Assembly (NCBI RefSeq): GCF_000425485.1
Contig: NZ_KE384386.1
Coordinates: forward strand, 124,001 to 188,000
Reading direction: 5' to 3'
Source of the DNA: Flavobacterium tegetincola DSM 22377
GTDB taxonomy: Bacteria > Bacteroidota > Bacteroidia > Flavobacteriales > Flavobacteriaceae
DNA length: 64,000 bases
The position numbers and the translations under genes were made by a program. The number at the start of each line of letters is the position of its first letter. Within the stretch, counting starts at the first letter, position 1. Positions 23,868 through 32,064 of this stretch are shown piece after piece. The notes beneath the pieces are model-generated. The model was not told the origin of the DNA and did not search any database. It was given only the letters and a program-made list of their open reading frames with translations.

Positions 23868-25340
23868 TTATCTCGAATAATTTGGAGCTTCCTTTGTAAT
23901 CGTTACATTATGAGGATGGCTTTCATTAATTCCGCTGGACGTAATGCGAACAAATCGTCCCGTTTCTTGCAAAGTTGGAATATCTTTTGAACCACAGTAT
24001 CCCATTCCAGCCCGTAAACCACCGATGAACTGTTGCATACTTTCGTTTAATTCTCCTTTATAAGGTACACGACCAACGATTCCTTCTGGTACTAATTTTT
24101 TAACATCATCTTCAACATCCTGGAAATAGCGGTCTTTTGAACCTTCTTGCATAGCTTCTACAGAACCCATTCCACGGTACGATTTGAATTTTCTACCTTC
24201 AAAAATTATCGTCTCTCCTGGAGATTCTTTTGTTCCCGCTAAAAGCGAACCTAGCATTACACAATCTGCTCCTGCAGCAATTGCTTTAGGAATGTCTCCT
24301 GTATAACGAATTCCTCCATCAGCGATTACCGGAACGCCTGAGCCTTTAATTGCAGCGGCAACTTCTAGGACTGCAGAAAATTGCGGAAAACCAACACCTG
24401 CTACAATACGAGTAGTACAGATTGAACCTGGACCAATTCCTACTTTTACGCCATCTGCACCATTTTCAACTAAAAATTTAGCTGCTTCAGGTGTAGCAAT
24501 ATTTCCTACGATAACGTCTATACTGGTAAATTTTGCTTTTATTTCTTTCAAAACATTGACCACACCTTGCGTATGTCCGTGAGCCGTATCAATTATTAAA
24601 GCATCTACACCAGCGTTTACCAAAGCTTCAGCTCTTTGAACCGCATCACCAGTAACACCAATCGCAGCGGCAACTCTTAACCTACCGTAAACGTCTTTAT
24701 TTGCTATTGGCTTTTGTGTTAATTTGGTAATATCTCTAAAAGTAATTAATCCTACTAACACATTATTAGCGTCAACAACGGGAAGTTTTTCAATTTTATG
24801 ACCTTGCAAAATTATTTCCGCTTCGCCTAAAGAAGTTCCTGCAGCAGCTGTCACTAAATTCTCAAAAGTCATCACTTCAACAATCGGACGGGTTCCCACT
24901 TTTTCAAAACGCAAATCACGATTGGTAACAATTCCTTTCAATTTTTTCTCTTCATCAACAATTGGAATTCCACCGATACCAAATTCCTTCATTGCATTTT
25001 TAGCATCTGCAACTGTTGAATTTAAAGGTAAAGTTACAGGATCGATAATCATTCCCGACTCCGCACGTTTTACACGACGCACTTTTGCAGCTTGCTGTTC
25101 AATGGTCATGTTTTTATGCAAAACACCTATTCCGCCTTCTTGAGCCATCGCAATTGCCATAGCACTTTCAGTCACTGTATCCATTGCTGCGGAAACAATA
25201 GGAACATTAAGCGTTATATTTCGAGAAAATTTAGTTTGGATATTGACTTCTCTAGGAAGTACATTTGAAAAATTTGGTACTAATAAAACATCGTCATAAG
25301 TAAGTCCTTCTCCGATTATTTTTGTTTGATGTGCAATCAT
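23868..25340 (-). CDS. guaB: IMP dehydrogenase
   Basis: 490 residues from the ATG at 25340, the standard length; an upstream TTG at 25373 overlaps the promoter and is rejected. The TIM-barrel core is split by two CBS domains (about residues 95-205, [20 protein letters not shown] and [20 protein letters not shown]). The catalytic loop [10 protein letters not shown] places the nucleophilic Cys near residue 308. The mobile flap with GRVPYKG is present near residue 415. The enzyme oxidises IMP to XMP with NAD, the committed step to guanine nucleotides. It is a single-gene unit. Confidence 0.98.
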   Translation of the reverse strand: MIAHQTKIIGEGLTYDDVLLVPNFSNVLPREVNIQTKFSRNITLNVPIVSAAMDTVTESAMAIAMAQEGGIGVLHKNMTIEQQAAKVRRVKRAESGMIIDPVTLPLNSTVADAKNAMKEFGIGGIPIVDEEKKLKGIVTNRDLRFEKVGTRPIVEVMTFENLVTAAAGTSLGEAEIILQGHKIEKLPVVDANNVLVGLITFRDITKLTQKPIANKDVYGRLRVAAAIGVTGDAVQRAEALVNAGVDALIIDTAHGHTQGVVNVLKEIKAKFTSIDVIVGNIATPEAAKFLVENGADGVKVGIGPGSICTTRIVAGVGFPQFSAVLEVAAAIKGSGVPVIADGGIRYTGDIPKAIAAGADCVMLGSLLAGTKESPGETIIFEGRKFKSYRGMGSVEAMQEGSKDRYFQDVEDDVKKLVPEGIVGRVPYKGELNESMQQFIGGLRAGMGYCGSKDIPTLQETGRFVRITSSGINESHPHNVTITKEAPNYSR

Positions 25341-25370
25341 TGCCTGTTGTAGTTGTGGTTTAATTGCGTG

Positions 25371-25378
25371 CAAATATA
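25371..25378 (-). promoter_or_regulatory. Bacteroidota -7 element of guaB
   Basis: TATATTTG on the minus strand, matching TAnnTTTG, about 30 bp upstream of the guaB ATG. No good -33 element is seen. Confidence 0.55.
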
Positions 25379-25401
25379 CTACAATTAAATAAAATTATTT
25401 C

Positions 25402-27285
25402 CTAATTTTTTAAAAAAGAAATAATAAACTCCGTGCCATTTTCTACTGTACTTTTCAAATCAAGCCTGCCCCGATTATTAGCTAAAAATTGCTTTACTAA
25501 TAAAAGCCCTAATCCTGTTCCTTCTTCAAATGCTGTTCCATCCTCTGAAGTCATCCGTTGTTGCCTATTTAGTATTTGATCAATACGCTCTTCACTTAAT
25601 TTTTTGCCAGTATTTAAAATGTGTACTTCCACATAATCATCAGACTCTGTGTAGGATACACTAATTTTTCCACTTGGATTGGTAAACTTAATTGCATTAG
25701 AAATGAGATTCTGAATTATTATTCGTGCTTGACCAATATCGGCATTGATAAAAAGCACCTGATCTTGCTCAAAATTTTGAAACTTGATCTGTTTTTCATT
25801 AATTTCTTCTCTATAAAAATCCGCAACATGTTCTATTAAAGAATAGATATCTACACTTTCAAAGTTTACTTTTTGACCGTCCATTTGCGTGTTGGCCCAC
25901 TCGAGCAAATCGTTCAGCATTCTAGATGTGCTTTGTGCTTGCAAATGTAATTTCTCAAAAACCTCTTCTTGAAGCTCCGGCGAAAACGCATGCTCTTTTT
26001 GTAATTCCAAAACCTGTATGATGGTATTTAACGGCGAACGCAGATCATGTGAAATGATTGAGAATAATTGATTTTTTGACTCGTTAAGACTTAGTAAATC
26101 TTTATTCTGCCTTATTATTAATGCTTTTTGACGTTTAATATCTTCATTTTTTAAAGTCAGTTTTCTATTGAACGCATCTTTTAGCTTTGCAGTTCTCCAA
26201 GCTAAAAATAGCGTACCTATTAGAAGCAAGATTAAGGCTACAAAAGAGTACATTATAATTTGATTACGTTTGGCTTCCTGTACCTTTTTCTGGTTGGTGC
26301 TAACAAGTTTTAAATTTTCAACTTCCTTACTTTTAAGTTGCAGATAATTAATATCATTTATTTTTTTTTCACTGTACAAACTATCTTCCAAATCACTGCT
26401 GATTTTTCTGTAGTCGTACGCTTTCTTAAAATCACTTTTCTTGTAATATACTTCTGAAATAATTTTTGAAATACGAGCAACATCTACAATTGCTGTATTT
26501 TTTAAAGCATAGGAGTAGGACAATAGACCGTATTCTTCTGCTTTATCGTAATCATTTAGCTCTAAAAATGTTTGCGACAAGCCAATATATGCATACGCCT
26601 TTTCCCAGTTGTTTGGTAATGGCTGCTTACTCGTAAGTACTTTATTGTAATAATAAAGCGCAGAATCTGGCTTGTTTCTCGTGAGCATCATATCGCCAAG
26701 CTTACTTTCAATCATGTTATTTGATTCCTCTCCTTCCAGGAATTTAGAATACCTTAGTGCTTTCTGTAAGCTTACGGTAGCTTCATCATAGGCTTTTAAA
26801 GCACCTTGTGCTAAACTGATATTAAAATAACATCTCGTAATTCCTAAATAATTTTTATTCTTTAAATCAATTTGCAGGCATTTTTCAAAAGTAGAAATGG
26901 CTTCATCCATTTGATTAAATCCACTTTGAATAAGTGCAATTCCATTTAGAGAGCGTGCTAAGTCCTTGTCATTATTATACTTTTCGTGAATCGGAACAGC
27001 TTTGAGATACATTTGAAGTGAGAGGTTGTACGAGCCTTTTACATAATTGTAAACACCCAACATTGTATAAACCTCCCCTAATTTCGCTTTATTATTAAGC
27101 TTGACGGCTAATTTCTTAGCTTGTTCTACCTTTAAAAAACCAATACTATCACTTTTATACTTTAAATTATCTGCCTCTTTAAGAAGTAAATCAATCTTTT
27201 TTAAAGTTGATTGCTGCGCTTGAGCTGCGTGTTGTGAAGCAATTGCAAACAACACAATTAAAAGCAACTGAATATGAACCTTCAT
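25402..27285 (-). CDS. TPR-repeat sensor histidine kinase
   Basis: 627 residues. A signal peptide (1-23) is followed by a periplasmic region of about 300 residues containing at least five TPR-like helical repeats, then one membrane helix (about 343-363), a coiled linker, a HisKA domain with FSIISHDLRSPLNT (His413), and a HATPase_c domain with NLISNAIKFTN (N box) and GTGLGLLLVKQF (G2 box). The kinase core is complete, but no receiver domain or response regulator gene is adjacent, so its partner is encoded elsewhere. The TPR sensor suggests detection of a protein or envelope state. This architecture is frequent in Bacteroidota. Confidence 0.92.
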   Translation of the reverse strand: MKVHIQLLLIVLFAIASQHAAQAQQSTLKKIDLLLKEADNLKYKSDSIGFLKVEQAKKLAVKLNNKAKLGEVYTMLGVYNYVKGSYNLSLQMYLKAVPIHEKYNNDKDLARSLNGIALIQSGFNQMDEAISTFEKCLQIDLKNKNYLGITRCYFNISLAQGALKAYDEATVSLQKALRYSKFLEGEESNNMIESKLGDMMLTRNKPDSALYYYNKVLTSKQPLPNNWEKAYAYIGLSQTFLELNDYDKAEEYGLLSYSYALKNTAIVDVARISKIISEVYYKKSDFKKAYDYRKISSDLEDSLYSEKKINDINYLQLKSKEVENLKLVSTNQKKVQEAKRNQIIMYSFVALILLLIGTLFLAWRTAKLKDAFNRKLTLKNEDIKRQKALIIRQNKDLLSLNESKNQLFSIISHDLRSPLNTIIQVLELQKEHAFSPELQEEVFEKLHLQAQSTSRMLNDLLEWANTQMDGQKVNFESVDIYSLIEHVADFYREEINEKQIKFQNFEQDQVLFINADIGQARIIIQNLISNAIKFTNPSGKISVSYTESDDYVEVHILNTGKKLSEERIDQILNRQQRMTSEDGTAFEEGTGLGLLLVKQFLANNRGRLDLKSTVENGTEFIISFLKN

Positions 27286-27418
27286 AAATGGATACGTATA
27301 AATTTATAGTGCGTATTTTGATTTAACCTGCATGAACTCCTTTTTCTATCCACCTTATTGCTTAACGCTGTAATGCCTGCTTATTTTAAACAAATAAAGC
27401 ACGCACAATTGCAATAAT

Positions 27419-28282
27419 TTAATGGTATTTTCCAAACAATTTTGTAGCTTCATTATAACAACTTTCAAAGCTCATTGGACTAGCGTTTGTGGGTACTTTC
27501 TCGGCAGTAAAGTAAGATAGCAATTTTTCAGTTGGCATATTTCCAGTCAAATCGTCTTTCGCCATCGGGCAACCTCCAAATCCTTGAATAGCTCCGTCAA
27601 ATCGTAAACAGCCTCCTTTATAAGCAGCATTTACTTTTTCAAACCATTTATCAGGCGTGGTGTGTAGATGTGCTCCAAATTCGATTTGAGGGTAGTGCGG
27701 AATCAAATTTGAAAATAAATATTCAATCACTTCCGGTGTGGAACTTCCTACTGTATCTGATAAGGATAAGATTTTAACGCCCATTTTAGTCAAACGTTCG
27801 GTCCAATCGCCCACAATTTCCACATTCCAAGGATCTCCATACGGATTTCCAAATCCCATCGAAAGATAGGCAACAACTTCCTTATTTGTTTTTGAAGCAA
27901 TATTTAAGATTTCGTCCAAAGTAACTAAGGATTCTGCAATGGTTTTATGCGTATTTCTCATCTGAAAATTTTCAGAAATTGAAAAAGGATAGCCTAAATA
28001 TTGAATTTCGTTATGAACTGAGGCTAATTCTGCACCTTTAGTATTGGCAATAATAGCCAGAAGTTTACTTTGCGTCTGTGATAAATCTAACTTGGCTAAT
28101 ACTTCTGCCGTGTCCACCATTTGCGGAATTGCTTTTGGAGATACAAAGCTTCCAAAGTCAATCGTATCAAAGCCTACTCGCAAAAGCGACTGGATATAAG
28201 CTACCTTTTCATCCGTAGGAATAAACGACTTGATACCTTGCATGGCATCTCGGGGACATTCGATAATTTTGATTGACTTCAT
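27419..28282 (-). CDS. hydroxymethylglutaryl-CoA lyase
   Basis: 287 residues, close to the usual size of about 300. The N-terminus IIECPRDAMQGIKSFIPT matches the EVxPRDGxQ substrate/metal motif with the catalytic Arg-Asp. The C-terminal GFGGCPMAKDDLTGNMPTE contains the active-site Cys loop (GGCP), and GAHLHTTPDKW supplies the metal-binding HxH. The enzyme splits HMG-CoA into acetyl-CoA and acetoacetate in leucine breakdown. The family also contains related aldolases acting on similar acids, so the exact substrate is probable rather than certain. The promoter lies unusually close to the start codon. Confidence 0.9.
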   Translation of the reverse strand: MKSIKIIECPRDAMQGIKSFIPTDEKVAYIQSLLRVGFDTIDFGSFVSPKAIPQMVDTAEVLAKLDLSQTQSKLLAIIANTKGAELASVHNEIQYLGYPFSISENFQMRNTHKTIAESLVTLDEILNIASKTNKEVVAYLSMGFGNPYGDPWNVEIVGDWTERLTKMGVKILSLSDTVGSSTPEVIEYLFSNLIPHYPQIEFGAHLHTTPDKWFEKVNAAYKGGCLRFDGAIQGFGGCPMAKDDLTGNMPTEKLLSYFTAEKVPTNASPMSFESCYNEATKLFGKYH

Positions 28283-28287
28283 CTTGC

Positions 28288-28295
28288 CAAAGATA
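28288..28295 (-). promoter_or_regulatory. -7 element abutting the HMG-CoA lyase start (possible leaderless mRNA)
   Basis: TATCTTTG on the minus strand ends only 5 bp before the ATG at 28282. The predicted transcription start therefore falls on or beside the start codon. The protein N-terminus is conserved directly after this ATG, so a later start is unlikely. Confidence 0.45.
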
Positions 28296-28357
28296 GTAAA
28301 GAATTGAAATTTACGAAATCGATTTCTGAAAAAATATCAATTGCCGCATTCATTTGA

Positions 28358-29380
28358 TTATTTTAATCGACCCAACAATTTTTTATTAATGGCTTTAATT
28401 AAAGCAGGACCTTCGTAAATAAACCCAGTATACAACTGAATTAGACTTGCACCTGCATCTAACTTTTCAATTGCATCTTCGGCAGAATGAATCCCTCCCA
28501 CTCCAATAATTGGAAATGAACGATTGCCTTTTTCAGCCAAAAACCGAATTACTTCCGTAGATCTTTTACTCAAAGGTTTTCCAGATAAACCACCCATTTC
28601 AGCTTTATTTTCAGATTGCAATCCTTCGCGCGAAAGCGTGGTATTGGTAGCAATTACTCCTGCAATTTTTGTAGTATTTACGATATCAATAATATCAAGC
28701 AATTGTTCGTCGGTCAAATCGGGAGCAATTTTTAATAAAATCGGTTTTGGTTTCGACTTTAAATTATTTTTATTTTGCAAGGTTTGTAATAAGTGTTGCA
28801 AAGGTTCTTTGTCCTGTAATGCTCTCAAATTTGGTGTATTGGGCGAACTCACATTGACCACAAAGTAATCCACATGATCATAAAGCGCATCAAAACAAAT
28901 TTCATAGTCGGTAACTGCTTCCTCGTTGGATGTCAGTTTATTTTTACCAATATTTCCTCCTATTAAAACTCCATTATTTTTTTTCAAACGTTCCACCGCT
29001 TCCAAAACACCTCCATTATTAAAACCCATCCGATTGATGATTGCTTGGTCTTCCTTCAAACGAAATAAACGCTTTTTAGGATTACCTTCTTGCCCTTTTG
29101 GCGTCAATGTGCCAATTTCTATAAAACCGAACCCTAGATTGGATAATTCCTTATATAATTTTGCATCCTTATCAAATCCGGCGGCTAAACCTACTGGGTT
29201 TTTAAATTTTAAACCAAACACTTCGCGTTCCAGCCGCGGATCATTTACTTCATACAACTTCCGAAAAATTCCGGCAATTCCAGGTAACTTAAATAAATTA
29301 CGAATCATCGAAAACGTAAAATAGTGCACTTTTTCTGGATCATATTGAAATAAGAGCGGTCGGAGAATTGTTTTATACAT
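28358..29380 (-). CDS. pyrD: dihydroorotate dehydrogenase (quinone), class 2
   Basis: 340 residues. The N-terminal membrane-association helices ([27 protein letters not shown]) mark it as class 2, which passes electrons to quinones. The FMN site is seen in [19 protein letters not shown] and [33 protein letters not shown]. The active-site base is the Ser in [11 protein letters not shown]. It oxidises dihydroorotate to orotate in pyrimidine synthesis, at the inner membrane. It lies upstream of the HMG-CoA lyase gene on the same strand with a 75-bp gap that has its own promoter, so the two are probably separate units. Confidence 0.97.
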   Translation of the reverse strand: MYKTILRPLLFQYDPEKVHYFTFSMIRNLFKLPGIAGIFRKLYEVNDPRLEREVFGLKFKNPVGLAAGFDKDAKLYKELSNLGFGFIEIGTLTPKGQEGNPKKRLFRLKEDQAIINRMGFNNGGVLEAVERLKKNNGVLIGGNIGKNKLTSNEEAVTDYEICFDALYDHVDYFVVNVSSPNTPNLRALQDKEPLQHLLQTLQNKNNLKSKPKPILLKIAPDLTDEQLLDIIDIVNTTKIAGVIATNTTLSREGLQSENKAEMGGLSGKPLSKRSTEVIRFLAEKGNRSFPIIGVGGIHSAEDAIEKLDAGASLIQLYTGFIYEGPALIKAINKKLLGRLK

Positions 29381-29399
29381 ATTGCTGTTGTTTGTTTCG

Positions 29400-29407
29400 C
29401 AAAAATA
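29400..29407 (-). promoter_or_regulatory. Bacteroidota -7 element of pyrD
   Basis: TATTTTTG on the minus strand, about 20 bp before the ATG at 29380; -33 region not clear. Confidence 0.5.
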
Positions 29408-29595
29408 ATCAAAACCGAAAGCTTTCCATCTAAAATAAGAAACTAAAATAAGATAGAATTAAATTCATTTAAAAAATTATAAAAATCACAGCTTCATAAA
29501 ATTCACATAGTAATAATAAGGTGTCAAGTGCGCTAATTAAAGCTCCGAAAGTTCAATTTCATGTAAAAGTTTAAATATTGTAAACTATAAAAAAA

Positions 29596-29641
29596 GTACT
29601 ATAACAGATTTTAAAGGTAACGGTGGCATCTTTGTACTATA
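29596..29641 (+). promoter_or_regulatory. direct repeat GTACTATA in the promoter region of the envelope-stress cluster
   Basis: GTACTATA occurs at 29596-29603 and again at 29634-29641, 38 bp apart, just upstream of the lipoprotein gene. Between them lies GGTAAC and CATCTTTG, an imperfect -7 element. The spacing is close to four helical turns and could mark a regulator site or an alternative sigma-factor promoter. Confidence 0.35.
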
Positions 29642-29673
29642 GAATTAACAACCTATAAAAACAAAAAAAAGCT

Positions 29674-30108
29674 ATGAAAAAATCAATTTTAACTTTAGGA
29701 ATGCTGGCTTCGGTTTTTGCACTTTCGCTTACAAGTTGTAAGGATGCTGAAGGTACTGTTAAAGATACTCAAGAAGAAGTATTGGATTCTAGAGTAGATT
29801 TAATGGAATCCAAAAATGAAGCTGCTGAAGCTTTAGAGAAATTTAAGTTGGATGTGTATGAAGATATTTCAGACAACAACAAAAAGATTCGCGATTTGAG
29901 AGTTAAAGAAATTAAAGGTACAGCGAAAGAGCGCGAAGATTATGCCACTCGAATTGATCAATTGCAAACCAAGACAGAAGCATTGAAAGCAAAGTTAGAT
30001 GCTTATACTTCTTATGATGAGTCAAGTTACGCAACATTTAAAAACGATTTACAGGAAAATGCAGATGCATTGGAACGTGAATTTAAAGAACTAGAAAATC
30101 AAAAGTAA
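29674..30108 (+). CDS. coiled-coil lipoprotein, first gene of envelope cluster
   Basis: 144 residues. The signal ends in LTSC (Cys22), giving a lipoprotein. The mature protein is almost entirely charged, with heptad-like helices (residues about 35-140: EEVLDSRVDLMESKNEAAEALEK and similar), so it should be a long coiled coil. No enzymatic motif. Size and composition recall small stress-induced lipoproteins. It is followed after 23 bp by an outer membrane beta-barrel protein and then by YtxH- and holin-like genes, a set suggesting a role in envelope maintenance. Confidence 0.75.
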   Translation: MKKSILTLGMLASVFALSLTSCKDAEGTVKDTQEEVLDSRVDLMESKNEAAEALEKFKLDVYEDISDNNKKIRDLRVKEIKGTAKEREDYATRIDQLQTKTEALKAKLDAYTSYDESSYATFKNDLQENADALEREFKELENQK

Positions 30109-30131
30109 ATCCCCAAATTAATATTTAGAAT

Positions 30132-30779
30132 ATGACAACTTTAAGAAAATTATTTATTGCCCCTGTATTTGCTGTAGCACTTTTTTCAGCACACTCAATG
30201 TCCGCTCAAGACCTAACTAATTCATCTGCGTATGATATGGACGGTAGAGAAGAATTAAAAGTTGGTATCAAGGCTGGTATGAATTATTCCAATGTGTACA
30301 GCGAAAGCGGAGAAGATTTTGTTGCCGATGGTAAAGCAGGATTTGCTGGAGGTGTTTTTGTGTCTATTCCTTTAAGTCAATTGGTTGGAATTCAGCCTGA
30401 ATTGATGTATTCTCAAAAAGGTTTTAAAGGCGAAGTGCTTGGTGCAGAATATAAAGCTACGTTTAACTACCTAGACTTACCTGTTCACTTACAAATTAAG
30501 CCTACTGAAAACATTAGTATTCTTGCAGGACCACAATTTTCGTACCTATTAAGCTCTAAATATGAGTTGGGCGGTTTTAGTGCTTCAAGTGACGATTTAG
30601 AAGACGATAACAAGAGAGCAACATTAGGACTTTCTGCAGGTGTAGATTTTACATTACAAAACTTTCTAATTTCTGCTCGTGGATCTTGGGACTTAAGTAA
30701 AGTAAATGATGATAACGATACGAGTGACATCAATTATAAAAATCAAGTTTTTCAAGTTACTTTAGGATACCGTTTCTAA
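30132..30779 (+). CDS. outer membrane beta-barrel (porin family) protein
   Basis: 215 residues with a signal peptide (1-25, ending MSAQ). The sequence from about residue 38 has alternating amphipathic strands: VGIKAGMNYSNVY, GFAGGVFVSIPLSQLVGIQPELMYSQKGFKG, FNYLDLPVHLQIKPTENISILAGPQFSYLL, and ends with QVFQVTLGYRF, a C-terminal Phe typical of barrel insertion. It fits the eight-stranded OMP_b-brl family, for which PQFSYLLS and LDLPVHLQ-type blocks are typical. Transport through so small a barrel is doubtful; a structural role is more likely. Confidence 0.88.
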   Translation: MTTLRKLFIAPVFAVALFSAHSMSAQDLTNSSAYDMDGREELKVGIKAGMNYSNVYSESGEDFVADGKAGFAGGVFVSIPLSQLVGIQPELMYSQKGFKGEVLGAEYKATFNYLDLPVHLQIKPTENISILAGPQFSYLLSSKYELGGFSASSDDLEDDNKRATLGLSAGVDFTLQNFLISARGSWDLSKVNDDNDTSDINYKNQVFQVTLGYRF

Positions 30780-30785
30780 AGATTA

Positions 30786-30857
30786 ATGGGAGAAATTGTT
30801 ACTGAAAAAGAAAAATTAACGAAAGACCGCTATATCTTTCGAAAAGTCAAAAAATAA
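30786..30857 (+). CDS. possible 23-residue basic peptide
   Basis: An ATG frame of 23 codons (MGEIVTEKEKLTKDRYIFRK and three more residues) starts 6 bp after the barrel protein stop and ends 24 bp before ytxH. It is lysine-rich and carries no membrane segment. Such a short frame can arise by chance; its position inside a tight gene cluster is the only support. Confidence 0.25.
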   Translation: MGEIVTEKEKLTKDRYIFRKVKK

Positions 30858-30881
30858 TACTAATTTTAAAAATCAAACATT

Positions 30882-31214
30882 ATGAGTTCAGGTAAAGTAG
30901 TTTTAGGTGCAATCGCAGGATTAGCAACAGGTGCAATTTTAGGAATATTATTTGCTCCAGAAAAAGGTAAAGACACACGTAAGAAAATTGCTAAAAAAAG
31001 CAAAGAGTCTATGGACGAGATGAAATCAAAATACGAAGGTGTTATTGATACATTGTCTAACAAATACGAAAGTGTAAAGAAAGATGCTTCGGCTCTTATG
31101 AACAAAGGTGAAAACATGGCAGAAGACGTAAAAGAAAATGCTGAACGTCTATACGCAGAAGGAAAAGATTTGACACGTGAGGCTAAGATTAGAGCTGAAA
31201 GTCAAGTTAAATAA
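30882..31214 (+). CDS. YtxH domain-containing protein
   Basis: 110 residues. The N-terminus GAIAGLATGAILGILFAPEKGKDTRKKI is the diagnostic YtxH segment: a glycine-rich membrane helix followed by APxxGxxTR. The remainder is a charged, probably coiled-coil tail that would lie in the cytoplasm or periplasm. YtxH proteins are general-stress induced in Bacillus; their function is unknown. It is followed after 14 bp by a phage holin_3_6-like gene, an arrangement frequent in Bacteroidota. Confidence 0.9.
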   Translation: MSSGKVVLGAIAGLATGAILGILFAPEKGKDTRKKIAKKSKESMDEMKSKYEGVIDTLSNKYESVKKDASALMNKGENMAEDVKENAERLYAEGKDLTREAKIRAESQVK

Positions 31215-31228
31215 TTAAATGAACAACT

Positions 31229-31585
31229 ATGAAAGATAAAGCAGTATTGATAGAAATGCTTTTTGGAAAAGTGGAATCGTACACGAAGACCACTATTGAA
31301 TTGTACCGACTCAAAGCTATTGACAAGCTTACAGATGTATTTGCAACCATTGCTTCTGGACTTATACTTGCTGTTATTATTGCTTTATTCTTCATATTAT
31401 TTTCAATTGGTCTTGCGCTTTTTCTAGGCGAACTTTTGGGAAAATCATACTATGGCTTCTTTGCATTAAGTGGGCTGTACGGTTTGATTGCTATCATTGT
31501 AGCGATGAATCGTCGCGAATGGTTAGAATTCAAACTTAACGATTTCCTTATCAATCAAATCTTTAAAGAGAAAGACAATGTATAG
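31229..31585 (+). CDS. phage holin family (PF07332-like) membrane protein
   Basis: 118 residues with two adjacent membrane helices (about 43-65 and 73-93) and short charged ends, the layout of the putative Actinobacteriota/Bacteroidota holin superfamily 3.6. Despite the name, these chromosomal proteins are not phage genes; no other phage feature is present. The C-terminus overlaps the next gene by 8 bp, so translation is probably coupled. With YtxH it forms a membrane stress module. Confidence 0.85.
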   Translation: MKDKAVLIEMLFGKVESYTKTTIELYRLKAIDKLTDVFATIASGLILAVIIALFFILFSIGLALFLGELLGKSYYGFFALSGLYGLIAIIVAMNRREWLEFKLNDFLINQIFKEKDNV

Positions 31586-31949
31586 AATTAATAGCGACAA
31601 AACTTTAGCAACAGCCATTCAAAATTTGGAAGCACAACGTGTTTTAGAGTTAGAAATTCTTAAAAAACATGCTGAATATACTTTTCATGAATTGAATCCT
31701 TTGAACATAGTAAAAGAAAAAATTCACGATGGTTTATCAAATATAAGTGAAACGGTACATTCTACCGGCTTCAAAAATGGTGTTTTAAAAACTGGAATTG
31801 GTTTAGCAACTGGATTTTTGACAAAGAAATTATTCTTAGGAGCAGATGCAGGCATTGTAAAACGACTTCTAGGAACAGCGGTACAAGCAGCAGTTTCTGG
31901 TTTTATAATAAAGAAGTTGCCCGATGAATCATCAGAAATAAATACATAA
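31578..31949 (+). CDS. hypothetical protein of the YtxH-holin cluster
   Basis: 123 residues, overlapping the holin-like gene by 8 bp. An amphipathic helical N-terminal half (TAIQNLEAQRVLELEILKKHAEYTFHELNPLNIVKEKIHD) is followed by a glycine-rich, moderately hydrophobic C-terminal half (GVLKTGIGLATGFLTKKLFLG and VKRLLGTAVQAAVSGFIIKK) that may form one or two membrane hairpins. I do not recognise a named family. Genes of this type are found downstream of YtxH and holin genes, so they probably act together at the membrane. Confidence 0.7.
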   Translation: MYRINSDKTLATAIQNLEAQRVLELEILKKHAEYTFHELNPLNIVKEKIHDGLSNISETVHSTGFKNGVLKTGIGLATGFLTKKLFLGADAGIVKRLLGTAVQAAVSGFIIKKLPDESSEINT

Positions 31950-31954
31950 TTTAT

Positions 31955-31988
31955 AAAACCGGTTTTTTAAATAGAAATCGGTTTTTTT
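31955..31988 (+). terminator. Rho-independent terminator of the envelope cluster
   Basis: AAAACCG (31955-31961) pairs with CGGTTTT (31979-31985), with a second inner A/T stem, followed by a T run. It closes the cluster that begins at 29674. Confidence 0.7.
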
Positions 31989-32064
31989 CTGTTTTGCCTA
32001 CTTACTACGTTTCATTATTTAGCCGATCTCACTGCTAATGCTGATCTTAAATAAATTACCCCAA

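Noticed and set aside
31229-31585. Phage holin as evidence of a prophage
   Set aside because: No lysin, capsid, integrase or other phage gene is nearby, and this family is a common chromosomal partner of YtxH in Bacteroidota.
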